In this document: positions 19,925 to 29,628 of the stretch, one piece after another
Numbering within the stretch: position 1 is the stretch's first letter
Layout of the letters: the number at the start of each line of letters is the position of its first letter
DNA from: Bacillota bacterium
GTDB taxonomy: Bacteria; Bacillota; SHA-98; UBA4971
Length of the DNA: 64,000 bases
Reading direction: 5' to 3'
Assembly: GCA_030024085.1 (NCBI GenBank)
Contig: JASEJE010000011.1
Span: 1 to 64,000 of the forward strand
Notes under the pieces: model-generated
What the model saw: the letters and a program-made list of their open reading frames with translations, nothing else
What the model was told of the DNA's origin: nothing
Database searches by the model: none
Made by a program: the position numbers and the translations under genes

Positions 19925-19975
19925 GACGATGGCGTTGGATGTAATGATGGCCGGGGGGTAGCCGGTGTGGCAATC

Positions 19976-21034
19976 ATGAACGAGACGAGCGCAACGAAAG
20001 GGATGGGAGCGCCGGAGATGGCAGAAGGAGTGGGGCAATTGGGGGAAGCGATGGAAACCGGAGGCGGGCCTTCGCTGGGCCAGGGAACGGAAGAGACCAC
20101 TTCATCCGGGGAAGTAGAGGAGATCCGCCTCCCTGAAAGCGTATCGGAGCTTCGCATCGTGGAGACGAGGGAGATCAACCTCGCCGAGGATGTGGTCCAC
20201 GGAGCGGCTTATCCCACATATATAGGACAGCCCGAGACAGGCTATGAGCTTCCGCAGGGGTACGGCACCACGAGGGTGGTCCTCATGGTGCGTGACCCGT
20301 TCTGGGTCCATGCCTACTGGGAGATCGCACAGGACGTGTCGGAGACCGTGACCGCGGCGCTTGGCCCTGATGGCTGGCACGTCGGCCGGAAGACCCTCCG
20401 CGTGCACGATGTGACCGGTGTCGACTTCGACGGCACCAACGCCCATCGCACCCTCGACATCGACATCAGCAGCGGCGCCAACAACTGGTATGTCAACGTG
20501 GAGCGCCCCAACCGATCCTACTGCGCTGAACTGGGCCTGGTCGGGCCCGACGGGCGGTTCGTCCTGCTCTCCAGGTCCAACGTCGTCAGAACGCCCCGGG
20601 CCGGCCCGTCGGAGGTCATCGACGAGGAATGGATGTCCATCTCCGCCATAGAACGGTACTACCCTCACCCGGGACGGACTCCGTCGTCGCCGGAGATGGT
20701 ATCGCGCGGGCTTGAACACATGGCAGTGGAGATGGGGTCAGGGTTCGTGGCAGCCATCTCGAGCCCGGGGGCAGGGGCGGGGGCTGGGGCAGTGGCCCCC
20801 GAACGGAAGGCGTTCTGGCTGAACGCATCGGTGGACGTCATCATCCACGGCGCCACCGAGCCAGGATCCGCCGTGCTGGTACAGGGGTCCCCCGTAAACC
20901 TGCACGCAGACGGCACTTTCTCCACCAGGTGCCACCTGCCCGACGGCCAGCAGGTCGTGCCCATCGAGGCCATATCCAGAGACGGCGGCATGAGACGGTC
21001 CGTCACCGTCAGCCTGATCCGGCAAACCTGGTAA
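19976..21034 (+). CDS. DUF4912 domain protein
   Basis: About 352 residues. The central part (TRVVLMVRDPFWVHAYWEIA to about SRSNVVRTPRAGPS) is a DUF4912 domain; the rest is low in clear motifs, with a Gly/Ala-rich linker and a C-terminal beta-rich stretch (VLVQGSPVNLHADGTFSTRCHLPDG). No signal peptide, so probably cytosolic. I start at ATG 19976, since the reading frame before it runs through repeat R7. It is 30 bases upstream of a GH57 gene, an association that suggests a role in alpha-glucan metabolism or glucan binding, but the function is unknown. Confidence 0.8.
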   Translation: MNETSATKGMGAPEMAEGVGQLGEAMETGGGPSLGQGTEETTSSGEVEEIRLPESVSELRIVETREINLAEDVVHGAAYPTYIGQPETGYELPQGYGTTRVVLMVRDPFWVHAYWEIAQDVSETVTAALGPDGWHVGRKTLRVHDVTGVDFDGTNAHRTLDIDISSGANNWYVNVERPNRSYCAELGLVGPDGRFVLLSRSNVVRTPRAGPSEVIDEEWMSISAIERYYPHPGRTPSSPEMVSRGLEHMAVEMGSGFVAAISSPGAGAGAGAVAPERKAFWLNASVDVIIHGATEPGSAVLVQGSPVNLHADGTFSTRCHLPDGQQVVPIEAISRDGGMRRSVTVSLIRQTW

Positions 21035-21064
21035 GTTCGTGAGGCAGGGAGATGAGAACGGAAC

Positions 21065-22738
21065 ATGGGTTGTGAAAAGGGTTATCTCGCGCTTGTGCTT
21101 CACGCACACCTGCCATACGTAAGGCACCCGGAGTACCCCGACTTCCTCGAGGAGACGTGGCTCTTCGAGGCCATAACGGAGACATACATCCCGCTCATCA
21201 AGGTGTTCTCGGGCCTCGTGCGTGACGGCGTGGGCTTCCGGATCACCATGTCCATCACGCCGCCGCTTGCATCCATGCTCCTCGACCCGCTCCTGCAGGA
21301 GAGGTACCTGCGGCACATCCGAAAGCTCATCGAGCTTGCGGAGAAGGAAGTGGAGCGCACGAGGTGGCTCCCGGAGTTCAACGAAAACGCCCGGATGTAC
21401 AGGGACCGGTTTCACGAGGCGCGCCACATCTTCGAGGACGTGTACGGACGCAACATCCCGAGCGCGTTCGAGGAGTTCGAAGCCCAGGGGAGGCTCGAGA
21501 TCATCACTTCGGCGGCGACCCACGGGTACCTGCCGCTAATGGAGATCTGCCGGGAGGCCGTGTGCGCCCAGATCAGGGTCGCGACGGACTTCCACAGGCG
21601 GGTCATGGGGAGGAAGCCGATCGGCTTTTGGCTTCCAGAGTGTGGGTACAACCCGGGCGATGACTGGCTCCTGAGGGAGGAGGGCATCAGGTACTTCATA
21701 ACCGATGCCCATGGCGTGCTCTTCGCGTCACCAAGGCCCAAGTATGGAGTGTTCGCTCCGATATACTGCAGGTCGGGGGTAGCCGCCTTCGGGCGGGACA
21801 TGGAGTCGTCGAAACAGGTATGGAGCGCGCGCGAGGGATATCCGGGGGACTACGACTACCGGGAGTTTTACAGGGACATAGGCTACGACCTGGACTACGA
21901 ATACATCCGCCCGTACATACACCCGGGCGGAACGCGCATCAACACGGGGATAAAGTACTACAGGATCACCGGCAAAACCCACGACAAGCAGCCTTACAGT
22001 AGACAGCGGGCCGTGGAGAAGGCCGCCCTCCACGCCGGGAATTTCATGTTCAACAGGGAGAAGCAGGTCGAGTACCTTGCCTCCGTCATGGACCGCAAGC
22101 CCATCGTCGTGGCCCCGTACGACGCAGAGCTCTTCGGCCACTGGTGGTTCGAGGGACCTGAATGGCTGGACTTTCTCATAAGGAAGATCGCATACGATCA
22201 GAAGACCATCACCCTCATCACGCCCGGCGATTACCTGGACATGTACAAGCGCAACCAGGTGTCGACCCCGTCTCTTTCGAGCTGGGGATACAAGGGCTAC
22301 AGCGAGGTGTGGCTCGAGGGGTCCAACGACTGGATTTACCGGCACCTTCACACGGCCGCGGAGAGGATGGTGGAGCTGGCGCGCACCTATCCGGAGGCAG
22401 ACGGCCTCTTGCGGCGCGCCCTGAACCAGGCCGCACGGGAACTCATCCTCGCCCAGAGCAGCGACTGGGCGTTCATCATGAAGACCGGGACGATGGTGTC
22501 GTACGCGGTGCGGCGGACGAAGGAGCACGTGTGGCGGTTCACCAGGCTCTATCACGAAATACGGAGCGGCGCCATCGACGAAGGGTGGCTCACGGACGTC
22601 GAGCACCGGGACAACATCTTCCCAGACATCGACTACCGGGTTTACGCTGGCGAGGTGCATGCCCCGGGCACCGCGGGCGCCGCACCAGCGGCGGCGACGG
22701 CATCAACAGCGGCAGCGATAGCAGCGTCAGACGGGTGA
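21065..22738 (+). CDS. GH57/DUF1957 alpha-glucan branching-type enzyme (second copy)
   Basis: A 557-residue GH57 protein with HAHLPYVRHPEYP, SAATHGYLPLM, GFWLPECGYNPGD and APYDAELFGHWWFEG, so the predicted nucleophile Glu and acid Asp are present. It shares the C-terminal DUF1957-type helical region, and its last 25 residues are an Ala/Gly/Thr-rich tail. It is clearly a diverged paralogue of the gene at 17772-19514. It forms a two-gene unit with the DUF4912 gene. Confidence 0.88.
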   Translation: MGCEKGYLALVLHAHLPYVRHPEYPDFLEETWLFEAITETYIPLIKVFSGLVRDGVGFRITMSITPPLASMLLDPLLQERYLRHIRKLIELAEKEVERTRWLPEFNENARMYRDRFHEARHIFEDVYGRNIPSAFEEFEAQGRLEIITSAATHGYLPLMEICREAVCAQIRVATDFHRRVMGRKPIGFWLPECGYNPGDDWLLREEGIRYFITDAHGVLFASPRPKYGVFAPIYCRSGVAAFGRDMESSKQVWSAREGYPGDYDYREFYRDIGYDLDYEYIRPYIHPGGTRINTGIKYYRITGKTHDKQPYSRQRAVEKAALHAGNFMFNREKQVEYLASVMDRKPIVVAPYDAELFGHWWFEGPEWLDFLIRKIAYDQKTITLITPGDYLDMYKRNQVSTPSLSSWGYKGYSEVWLEGSNDWIYRHLHTAAERMVELARTYPEADGLLRRALNQAARELILAQSSDWAFIMKTGTMVSYAVRRTKEHVWRFTRLYHEIRSGAIDEGWLTDVEHRDNIFPDIDYRVYAGEVHAPGTAGAAPAAATASTAAAIAASDG

Positions 22739-22750
22739 CCCAAGATGGGC

Positions 22751-25231
22751 CTATGTGGCCCTGATCTCACTGATCCTGGTCATGTACATCTCGCGCAGGG
22801 CCTCTGCGTCGGCGGGCGTGGAGGCCTCGCTGTACACGTGGAAGAGCGGCTCCTCCGAGTCCGGCAGGATGAGCGCCCATCCCGTGTCGTGGTATACCTT
22901 GATCCCGTCGATGAGCTCCACCTTCTCGCTGCGTGTTTCCTCGATGAGCGTGCGCATGACTCTCCCCTTGTCTTCCCACGGGCACTCCACCGTGCGTTTG
23001 CTCATGTAGAACTGCGGCACCATCGAGAGCAGCGACGAAAGGCGCACGTTCTCCGTGGCCATGACCTCGAGTATCTTTGCCAGGGATAGCAGCGCATCGA
23101 AGGCCGGCTGGAACCCAGGAAGCTCTCTCACGCCGATGAGGATCTTCTCCTCGATCACCTTCTCCATCACCGACCTCGGATTGGCGCGGGTGCGGATGAC
23201 GCGGCCACGGTAGGTTCTCGCCAGTTCCTCGATGATCCTGGGGGCCGTCACCGGCACCGCCACAGTAGCCCCTTCCCTGGACTTGAGGATGAGGAGGGAC
23301 ATGAGGGCACAGAACATCTCCTCCGAGACGCCCCTTCCTTGCTCGTCTACGAGAAGAAGCCTCTCGGCGTTGGTGTCCACAGCGATGCCGAGGTCCGCCC
23401 GGCTTGAAACCACGGCCCTGGAAAGAAGAGCGAGGGAGTCGAGCATTTCGAAGTGTTGTCGGGGCCGGGCGGCGACGACGCTGTCCGGGTTCAGCGCCAG
23501 CACCTGGCACCCGAGGGCGTCCAGGAGCGTCGGGAGCAAGAGCGACAGATTGCCCGGGTCGAAGTCCACGACAACCTTGAAGCGCCGGGCACGCACCGAC
23601 GCGACGGACACGGCCTTGAGGAGCCCGTCCAGATACTGCTCCACCACCCGCGTGAGGAACGCCACCTCACCGATGTCCTCGGTGTCCACGCGCCTGAAGT
23701 CCTCGCTGAAGAAAGCGTTCTCGATCTTGCGCTCCATGGACCTGTCTATGTTGATGCCCTTTTCGTCCAGGAACTCGATAAGCCCGATGTTCGGATCGTA
23801 AGGCGAGAGCCTCACGTGCAGGCCGCCTGCAACCCCCAGGGCCGCGACGGCGTACCGGGTGACAGGGGTTGTCATACGCCCGAGGTCGTACACGTTGGTG
23901 CCGCTGGAGAGGAGGCCCGCCGTTATGGCGCGCTTCAGCATCCGCGACGGCTTGTATGCGTCTGAACTCACCACGATGGCCCGCTTCTCGCCGACACAGG
24001 CGCCATAGGCAGCGCCCAGCTTCGCGGCGAATTCGGGGGTAATCTCAACATTGAGAAGGCCGGACACGCCGTACGACCCGAACAGCCTCCTCGACCATTT
24101 CGCGCCCCAGACGAGGCTGGTGGTGATGGTGGTGCCGGCGTCGATGACCTTGTCAGGCCATATCTTCACGCCGGGTTTGATGATGCTCCGCTCGCCCACC
24201 GAGCAGTCGGCCCCGACTACGGACCCCTCGAATAGAGCGGTCTTCGCCTTGATGCTGGTCCTCGAACACACTATGGCCCCGCGCAGTTCGGCCTCTTTGC
24301 CCACGTATGAATTGTTCCAGATGACGCTCCTCTTCACAGACGCACCTTCGTTGAGAAGGTTCTGGCATCCGATGACGCTTGCGTCTCCCACCTCGGCGTT
24401 GCGCTTCACGCGGCTAAAGTCACCGATCACGGCGGGTGGTATGAGGCGGGCGTTCGGGTGGATCTCCGCACCCGCCCCAATGTATACGCCCCTCTCCACC
24501 TCCTGGCCGGGTATGTCCACCTTGGCCCGGCCCTCCAGGATGTCGTAGTGGGTCTGGCGGTACTGGTCGATGGTCCCGATGTCGCTCCAGTAGCCGCTTG
24601 CGACGTACCCGAACAGCGGCATCTTCCTCTTGAGGATGAGAGGGAACAGGTTCTTGCTGAAGTCGAACTCCTGCCCGAAGTCGAAGAACCCCAGCACCTC
24701 CGGCTCGAGCACGTAGATGCCGGTGTTGACGGTGTCGCTGAACACCTCGCCCCAGCTCGGCTTCTCCAGGAAGCGCGAAATGCGTCCGTCGTCATCGGTT
24801 ATCACGACGCCGTATTCGAGAGGTGTGGGCACCCGGGTAAGGACGATGGTCGCGATGGCGCCTCTTGCCCGGTGGAATTCCACCGCCTCGGCGAGGTCGA
24901 AGTCGGTCAGGGCATCGCCGCTTATGACGAGGAAGGTGGAGGCGAGGTGCTCTTCGCAAGCCTTGACGCTGCCGGCGGTGCCAAGGGGCGTGTCCTCCAC
25001 GGCGTACCTCATGCTGACCCCGAAGGCCTCGCCCGTGCCGAAGTGCTCCTCGATCACTTCCGGCATATAGTGCAGCGTAGCATAGATGTCAGTAAACCCA
25101 TGCTTCCGGAGGAGGCGCACGATGTGCTCCAGGATGGGCCGGCCCACCACCGGCACCATGGGTTTGGGCTTGTCGCACGTAAGCGGGCGCAGGCGCGTGC
25201 CCTTCCCGCCCGCCATTACCACGGCCTTCAT
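22751..25231 (-). CDS. Nucleotidyltransferase / left-handed beta helix / degenerate phosphosugar mutase fusion
   Basis: An 826-residue fusion. The N-terminal 240 residues are a sugar-1-phosphate nucleotidyltransferase (MAGGKGTRLRPLT, then LEKPSWGE and a GYWSDIGT motif), followed by hexapeptide repeats (residues about 250-360), then a phosphomannomutase-like domain. In that domain the metal loop DGDxDR is replaced by DTNAER, and the serine loop reads RLSPYDP rather than TASHNP, so mutase activity is doubtful. Such proteins are often annotated mannose-1-phosphate guanylyltransferase. It follows the GT4 gene by 30 bases, suggesting NDP-sugar supply. Confidence 0.9.
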   Translation of the reverse strand: MKAVVMAGGKGTRLRPLTCDKPKPMVPVVGRPILEHIVRLLRKHGFTDIYATLHYMPEVIEEHFGTGEAFGVSMRYAVEDTPLGTAGSVKACEEHLASTFLVISGDALTDFDLAEAVEFHRARGAIATIVLTRVPTPLEYGVVITDDDGRISRFLEKPSWGEVFSDTVNTGIYVLEPEVLGFFDFGQEFDFSKNLFPLILKRKMPLFGYVASGYWSDIGTIDQYRQTHYDILEGRAKVDIPGQEVERGVYIGAGAEIHPNARLIPPAVIGDFSRVKRNAEVGDASVIGCQNLLNEGASVKRSVIWNNSYVGKEAELRGAIVCSRTSIKAKTALFEGSVVGADCSVGERSIIKPGVKIWPDKVIDAGTTITTSLVWGAKWSRRLFGSYGVSGLLNVEITPEFAAKLGAAYGACVGEKRAIVVSSDAYKPSRMLKRAITAGLLSSGTNVYDLGRMTTPVTRYAVAALGVAGGLHVRLSPYDPNIGLIEFLDEKGINIDRSMERKIENAFFSEDFRRVDTEDIGEVAFLTRVVEQYLDGLLKAVSVASVRARRFKVVVDFDPGNLSLLLPTLLDALGCQVLALNPDSVVAARPRQHFEMLDSLALLSRAVVSSRADLGIAVDTNAERLLLVDEQGRGVSEEMFCALMSLLILKSREGATVAVPVTAPRIIEELARTYRGRVIRTRANPRSVMEKVIEEKILIGVRELPGFQPAFDALLSLAKILEVMATENVRLSSLLSMVPQFYMSKRTVECPWEDKGRVMRTLIEETRSEKVELIDGIKVYHDTGWALILPDSEEPLFHVYSEASTPADAEALREMYMTRISEIRAT

Positions 25232-25261
25232 TTCGTTCCGGACCTCCCAACCAGCCAGCGG

Positions 25262-26545
25262 TCAGTGAACACCTTCCGGCACCAGGTAGCGCGAGTAATC
25301 CGGCGGCGCCTCGGCGGCAGCCTGAGCCCGGGTTGCAAACCAGCGCGGTCCTGCCACGGCCCAGGGACTTGCGCGGTAGGCGGCGAGGACATCTTCATAC
25401 ACCGCCCTCGTAGTATCTGCGATTTTGTCCCAGTTGAACCGCTCCCGGATCTCCCGATAGGCGGCGGTCTGGAGGCGCTCGCGCAGGCTGTCGTCGCCGA
25501 GGAGCGTCAGTATGTTGTCCGCGAGCGAGCCCGGGTTTGACACATAGGCTTTCATGCCGGTGATGCCGTGGCGCACGACCTCCCCGAGCCCGCCTGTGTC
25601 TGAAACGACCACCGGCACGCGGCACGCCATGGCTTCCAGCGCAGTAATGCCGAAGGGTTCGTAGAGACTGGGCACCACGGCGATGTCGGCGCACCTGTAC
25701 AGGCGGTTGCGCGTCGCGTCATCCACAAACCCTGCGAAGTAGATACGATGCTGTATTCCGAGGGATCCGGCGAGGTGCCGAAGGTGGGAGTCTGCCGGCC
25801 CCTTGCCGGCAATGACAAGTTTGGCCTTGTCGTTGTATGCAAGCACCTTGGCGAAGGCCTCGATGAGGACGTGAGTCCCCTTCTCGTGTACGAGCCTTCC
25901 GATGAAGAAGATCATCTTCTCGTCGGGCGCGGCCCACCTCGACCGGAACCCGGCAAGGTCGTCGCCTTCGGCAACCGCGAACCTCCCCGGGTCCACCCCG
26001 TTCGGGATCACGCGCATCTTGTCCGCGGGGAACTGAAACACCCATGAAAGCTCACCCCGCATGTACTCGCTGCAGCATATGACCTGCCACGACTCGAAGC
26101 CGAGCCACCACTCGACGCTGCTGATGTACCGCTGGAGATCGTTGTGAAGCCCCCAGTTGCGGCCGTACTCGGTCGCGTGGATGGTGGCGATGAGCGGAAT
26201 CCTGAAAGCGTGCTTCAGGGTCTTGGCGGCGTAGGCCACGAGCCAGTCGTGAGCGTGCACGAGGTCGGCCCCTTCCGCCGCCAGCGGGACGGCGCGCTCG
26301 AGGAGGTTCAGGTTCATCTGCATGACCCACGTGACGAAATCGGGCGGCGGCGGGCTGCCGAAGGGCACCCTGAAGACCTTTACTCCCGCGTCGTCCTGGG
26401 CCTTGTCGGCGCCGTCCGCGGCGCAGGTGACCACGTCCACGTGCACGCCCTGTCTTACGAGAGCCTTCGAGAGGTCCTCAACGTGCCGCGCGATCCCCCC
26501 GACTATCCTCGGCGGGTATTCCCACGAAAGCATAAGAACACGCAT
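25262..26545 (-). CDS. GT4-family glycosyltransferase, glycogen-synthase-like
   Basis: A 427-residue GT-B enzyme beginning MRVLMLSWEYPPRIVGGIA, with HATEYGRNWGLHNDLQRYI, the nucleotide-sugar region FIGRLVHEKGTHVLIEAF and the acceptor motif VPSLYEPFGITALEAMA. This pattern is typical of GT4 glycogen synthases of thermophilic bacteria. ATG 26545 has GGGAGGGG upstream. With the downstream nucleotidyltransferase and the nearby GH57 enzymes it makes a plausible alpha-glucan synthesis set; the exact donor is uncertain. Confidence 0.85.
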   Translation of the reverse strand: MRVLMLSWEYPPRIVGGIARHVEDLSKALVRQGVHVDVVTCAADGADKAQDDAGVKVFRVPFGSPPPPDFVTWVMQMNLNLLERAVPLAAEGADLVHAHDWLVAYAAKTLKHAFRIPLIATIHATEYGRNWGLHNDLQRYISSVEWWLGFESWQVICCSEYMRGELSWVFQFPADKMRVIPNGVDPGRFAVAEGDDLAGFRSRWAAPDEKMIFFIGRLVHEKGTHVLIEAFAKVLAYNDKAKLVIAGKGPADSHLRHLAGSLGIQHRIYFAGFVDDATRNRLYRCADIAVVPSLYEPFGITALEAMACRVPVVVSDTGGLGEVVRHGITGMKAYVSNPGSLADNILTLLGDDSLRERLQTAAYREIRERFNWDKIADTTRAVYEDVLAAYRASPWAVAGPRWFATRAQAAAEAPPDYSRYLVPEGVH

Positions 26546-26666
26546 CTCGTCCCCTCCCGTGCCTTGCTCTGGGAAGTTGTGCCATGTTCTTATGATTCGC
26601 GGCTTGAGCCGGATTATTCGTGTCCGGCGCACACGAGTTCACAAGAGCGAACCGCCCACGGATGTC

Positions 26667-28178
26667 TTACCCCGCAGCGCCCATAGCGCGAGTCAGCCTG
26701 GATCGTGCCATGAAGCAAGCCGCCGTCGCGTCCGCAAGCTCAACCTCGGCATCGTGGACGGCAGCGATGGCCGTCGCCACATCCTGGTGCGTTGCCGCCC
26801 CGAGTCGGTACTGCTCCTGGACGGTGTCGAGAGCAAGCCGGGCGCGCTCGAGGCCTGACTTCGCCAGCGAGAGCGTCGCCTCTGCCTCGAGTAGGCCGTA
26901 ATACGCCTCTGTGACCTCGACCACCACGGCCGTCTTCGTGCTTTCCAGACGCTCACGCGCGGACACAACGGCGTCGTCGGCGGCCTTTACGACGGCCTCG
27001 GCGCCGAGGTCACGGGTGAGAGTCTTCGTGAGCTGTACGCCTATACTCCATGAGCCGTCGTCTTTTGCGCCCCCAACCAGCGCAACCGACGGGAGAAGCT
27101 CTTTCCGCGCCGATGCGAGTTCGGCCTCCTGATCGCTGACATCTTGCGCCGCCAGGGCAAGCTCCTTGCGACGTTCGAGGGCCGTTTTCACGCATGTTTC
27201 GACCCCGGGGAGCTTCCCGGGCACGTATTCGCCGACGGGTGCCAGGCTGACAGGCGTCTCGAGGCTGCGGCCCGTGACCCTGTTGACGCTCATGTCTGAT
27301 AGCACGACCGCGTGTCTTGCCGCATCCAGCGCAACCTCCGCCGCCGCCACGCGCTGCCTTGCGTCGAGCACGTCGAGGCCGCTTGCATTTCCCTGCTCGA
27401 ACCTGGCCTCGGTGACTGCCAGGTGCTGCTTCACCCTCTCAAGGTTCATCTCCGCCGCCTCGAGCTTGCGCCGATCCCGCAGGGCCGCATGGTATGCCGC
27501 CTCCAGCGAGGCGCGGGCTTTCTCGCGCGCCTGCTCCAGAGCGAACGACGCGCTCCTCACCGCCGCGGTCGCCGCACGCACCTGGGAGTCGACCGGTCCG
27601 GTGCCGGCCCGCCCGGCGCTCGCGGCGCTGCCCGGCAGAGACGACCCCGGCCCCAGAAGGGGGTGAGACACGCTAAGGCTCCAGCCGAGGTCGGTATCCG
27701 GCTCCACGGATGACCCCGACAGATAGGTCCCGTCGATGGAGAGCGTGATCTGCATCTCGCTGATGGGCACGCAAACGTCGAGGCCTGCCGATGAGAGCAA
27801 CCGTATGCCCTCTGGCTCCGGCGTCGGCGCCGGTGCAAGGGGAGCAGGCATGAGCGAGGCCCTGTCTTGAGGGCGCGAGATCTGCGCCGGCCAGGCCCGA
27901 AGGCTTATCGTCGGGCGGCGCAGGGCCTCGGCGGCCGAAAGACGCATCTGCGCCAGCTCGAGAGATCTCTCGGCGGCGGCAACCTCGGGGCTTGAGGCAA
28001 GCGCGAGGGTGATCGCCTCGTCGAGGGTTAGTGTTCCTTCAGGCTGCTTGCTCACCGCGGGTCCCGCCCCACTGGCGGCAACAGGCGCAAGGTAGCAGCA
28101 CGCTGTGATTACAAGTGTGGCGACGCGCGCGAGAGTGCGCCACCACGCCCTATATGTTATGTCTCGTGGAACTCGCAT
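26667..28178 (-). CDS. TolC-family outer membrane protein
   Basis: A 503-residue secreted protein with an N-terminal signal peptide (hydrophobic TLVITACCYLAPVAASGAG), then two TolC repeats rich in long coiled-coil helices (LTLDEAITLALASSPEVAAAE, and LDVLDARQRVAAAEVALDAA). TolC proteins form outer-membrane channels for efflux or secretion. It lies 11 bases after the other TolC gene; no RND, ABC or adaptor partner is adjacent. Confidence 0.88.
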   Translation of the reverse strand: MRVPRDITYRAWWRTLARVATLVITACCYLAPVAASGAGPAVSKQPEGTLTLDEAITLALASSPEVAAAERSLELAQMRLSAAEALRRPTISLRAWPAQISRPQDRASLMPAPLAPAPTPEPEGIRLLSSAGLDVCVPISEMQITLSIDGTYLSGSSVEPDTDLGWSLSVSHPLLGPGSSLPGSAASAGRAGTGPVDSQVRAATAAVRSASFALEQAREKARASLEAAYHAALRDRRKLEAAEMNLERVKQHLAVTEARFEQGNASGLDVLDARQRVAAAEVALDAARHAVVLSDMSVNRVTGRSLETPVSLAPVGEYVPGKLPGVETCVKTALERRKELALAAQDVSDQEAELASARKELLPSVALVGGAKDDGSWSIGVQLTKTLTRDLGAEAVVKAADDAVVSARERLESTKTAVVVEVTEAYYGLLEAEATLSLAKSGLERARLALDTVQEQYRLGAATHQDVATAIAAVHDAEVELADATAACFMARSRLTRAMGAAG

Positions 28179-28189
28179 TCCCGGCCCCC

Positions 28190-29278
28190 CTATTCGGCCC
28201 CGTCGGCGGGATAGCCCACGTAGTTCTCGTAGCGCAGGCGGGCGGTATTGTAGTTCATGATGGCCTGGAGCGCCCCCAACTTCGCCTCGGTCAGGTCGAC
28301 CTGCGCCCCCAGGAGGGAGTTGGCTATCTCCATCCCGTACTCATAGCGCAGCTTCATCACCCTGTAGTTCTCCTCGGCCTGTCCCGCCGCCGCACTGGCG
28401 ATCTTCATCGCCTCCTCCGCCCCGCGCACGGCAAGGTAAAGCCGCCTCGTCTCGACATAGACAGCTCGTCTGACCTCTTCAAGCTGTATCCGCGCCTTCT
28501 CGAGGTTGTTCCGGTTGAGGCGCTTCGTGAGATCGGGCGTATAGTCGTTATCCGAGAACTTCACCTCGAGCTCCGCAATCTCCAGCGCCTCGCGCGCCTG
28601 CACGATCTCCGGCCTGTTCGCGAGCGCCGGCGCCAGGCCTTCCTCGAAGTCCACGTCTCCCTTCAGAGGAACCGCGGAGTCCAGCGCGATCACGCGGGTC
28701 GCGAGGTCCACGCCGATCATCTGCTTGAGCCCGAGTTCCGCCATCTCGAGGTCGTTCCGGGCCGAGCACACTTCGGACGAGGCGCGCGCAAGTTGGATCT
28801 CTGCAGCCAGGACCTCGAGCTTACTTGCAAGCCCGGAGTCGAATTTCAACTTCACGATGCGGAGGTTCTCCTTAGCCTGCTCCTCCGCCTTCTGCCGGAT
28901 GGCAAGCTTCTCCCGGGCAGCCACCAGAGCGTAGTAGGCGCTATCAACGTCGAGCATGAGATCTTGCCGTTTTGCAACAAGAGCCCTTGCAGCGTTCTTC
29001 CTCGCATTCTCCGCCCTCTTCGCGGCCACCACCGAGGGTCTCACAAGCCCCTCGGCGCGCGTTATGTCAAGCTGTATCTTGGCGGCTTCGAAGTCCAGCC
29101 TCGCCGCTGCGTAAGACCCATTGTGCTCAATCGCCAGCTTGCGCGCGTCCTCGATGCTGAGCTTGAGCTCGTCGTCGGCAGCGGCGACCATGTGCGGCGC
29201 CACACCCACGTAGAGCACAGCCGCCATGGCCACAAGGCATGCTAGCGTTCTTCGTCTCGTCCGTATCCTTCTATCCAA
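28190..29278 (-). CDS. TolC-family outer membrane protein (shorter paralogue)
   Basis: A 362-residue protein with a signal peptide (ACLVAMAAVLYVGVAPHMVAAA), then two helical-hairpin halves (LSIEDARKLAIEHNGSYAAA; DSGLASKLEVLAAEIQLARA), shorter than most TolC proteins (400-500 residues). TTG 29278 is preceded by GGGAGGGACGAAGG. It is the first gene of a TolC pair and divergent from the 29440 unit. Confidence 0.85.
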   Translation of the reverse strand: MDRRIRTRRRTLACLVAMAAVLYVGVAPHMVAAADDELKLSIEDARKLAIEHNGSYAAARLDFEAAKIQLDITRAEGLVRPSVVAAKRAENARKNAARALVAKRQDLMLDVDSAYYALVAAREKLAIRQKAEEQAKENLRIVKLKFDSGLASKLEVLAAEIQLARASSEVCSARNDLEMAELGLKQMIGVDLATRVIALDSAVPLKGDVDFEEGLAPALANRPEIVQAREALEIAELEVKFSDNDYTPDLTKRLNRNNLEKARIQLEEVRRAVYVETRRLYLAVRGAEEAMKIASAAAGQAEENYRVMKLRYEYGMEIANSLLGAQVDLTEAKLGALQAIMNYNTARLRYENYVGYPADGAE

Positions 29279-29368
29279 CCTTCGTCCCTCCCAATCGTGC
29301 CTGCGTCTGCAGGTGCATGCAGGGTTCGTTCTCCATGAGTATTAGACGAGGAGGTGGGGCAAAACCTT

Positions 29369-29380
29369 TCACCCGGGTGA
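29369..29380. promoter_or_regulatory. 12-bp perfect palindrome between divergent genes
   Basis: TCACCCGGGTGA, a perfect dyad in the 161-base divergent region between the tolC pair and the 29440 unit. It could be an operator for either side; the binding protein is unknown. Confidence 0.4.
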
Positions 29381-29439
29381 GAATAATCGTTTGTGACGGC
29401 GCAGGGCTCGGGATATAACGGTAGGAGAGGGAGGAAGGC

Positions 29440-29628
29440 ATGTCTATCGACCCGATCCTCGACGAGAACGCCCAGTGTGTGCTGAGATCCCTGGCCGCAG
29501 CAGCAATGGTGACTGGTGGCGCCCTCACCCCCCCGGAGGTTGAGGCATTCCTCCGGGAGCAGGTGCGCGAATTCGTCGATCGCCAGACGAGTCCGAGTGA
29601 ACATAGGGAAGGTCCCGGAAGCAGATGA
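29440..29628 (+). CDS. Small protein of unknown function
   Basis: A 62-residue protein preceded by a strong AGGAGAGGGAGGAAGGC site and a TATAAC-like -10 box, so it is probably translated. It has an Ala-rich hydrophobic helix (VLRSLAAAAMVTGGAL) and a charged helix after it (PPEVEAFLREQVREFVDRQ). The stop overlaps the next start by four bases (ATGA). I do not recognise the family. Confidence 0.6.
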   Translation: MSIDPILDENAQCVLRSLAAAAMVTGGALTPPEVEAFLREQVREFVDRQTSPSEHREGPGSR

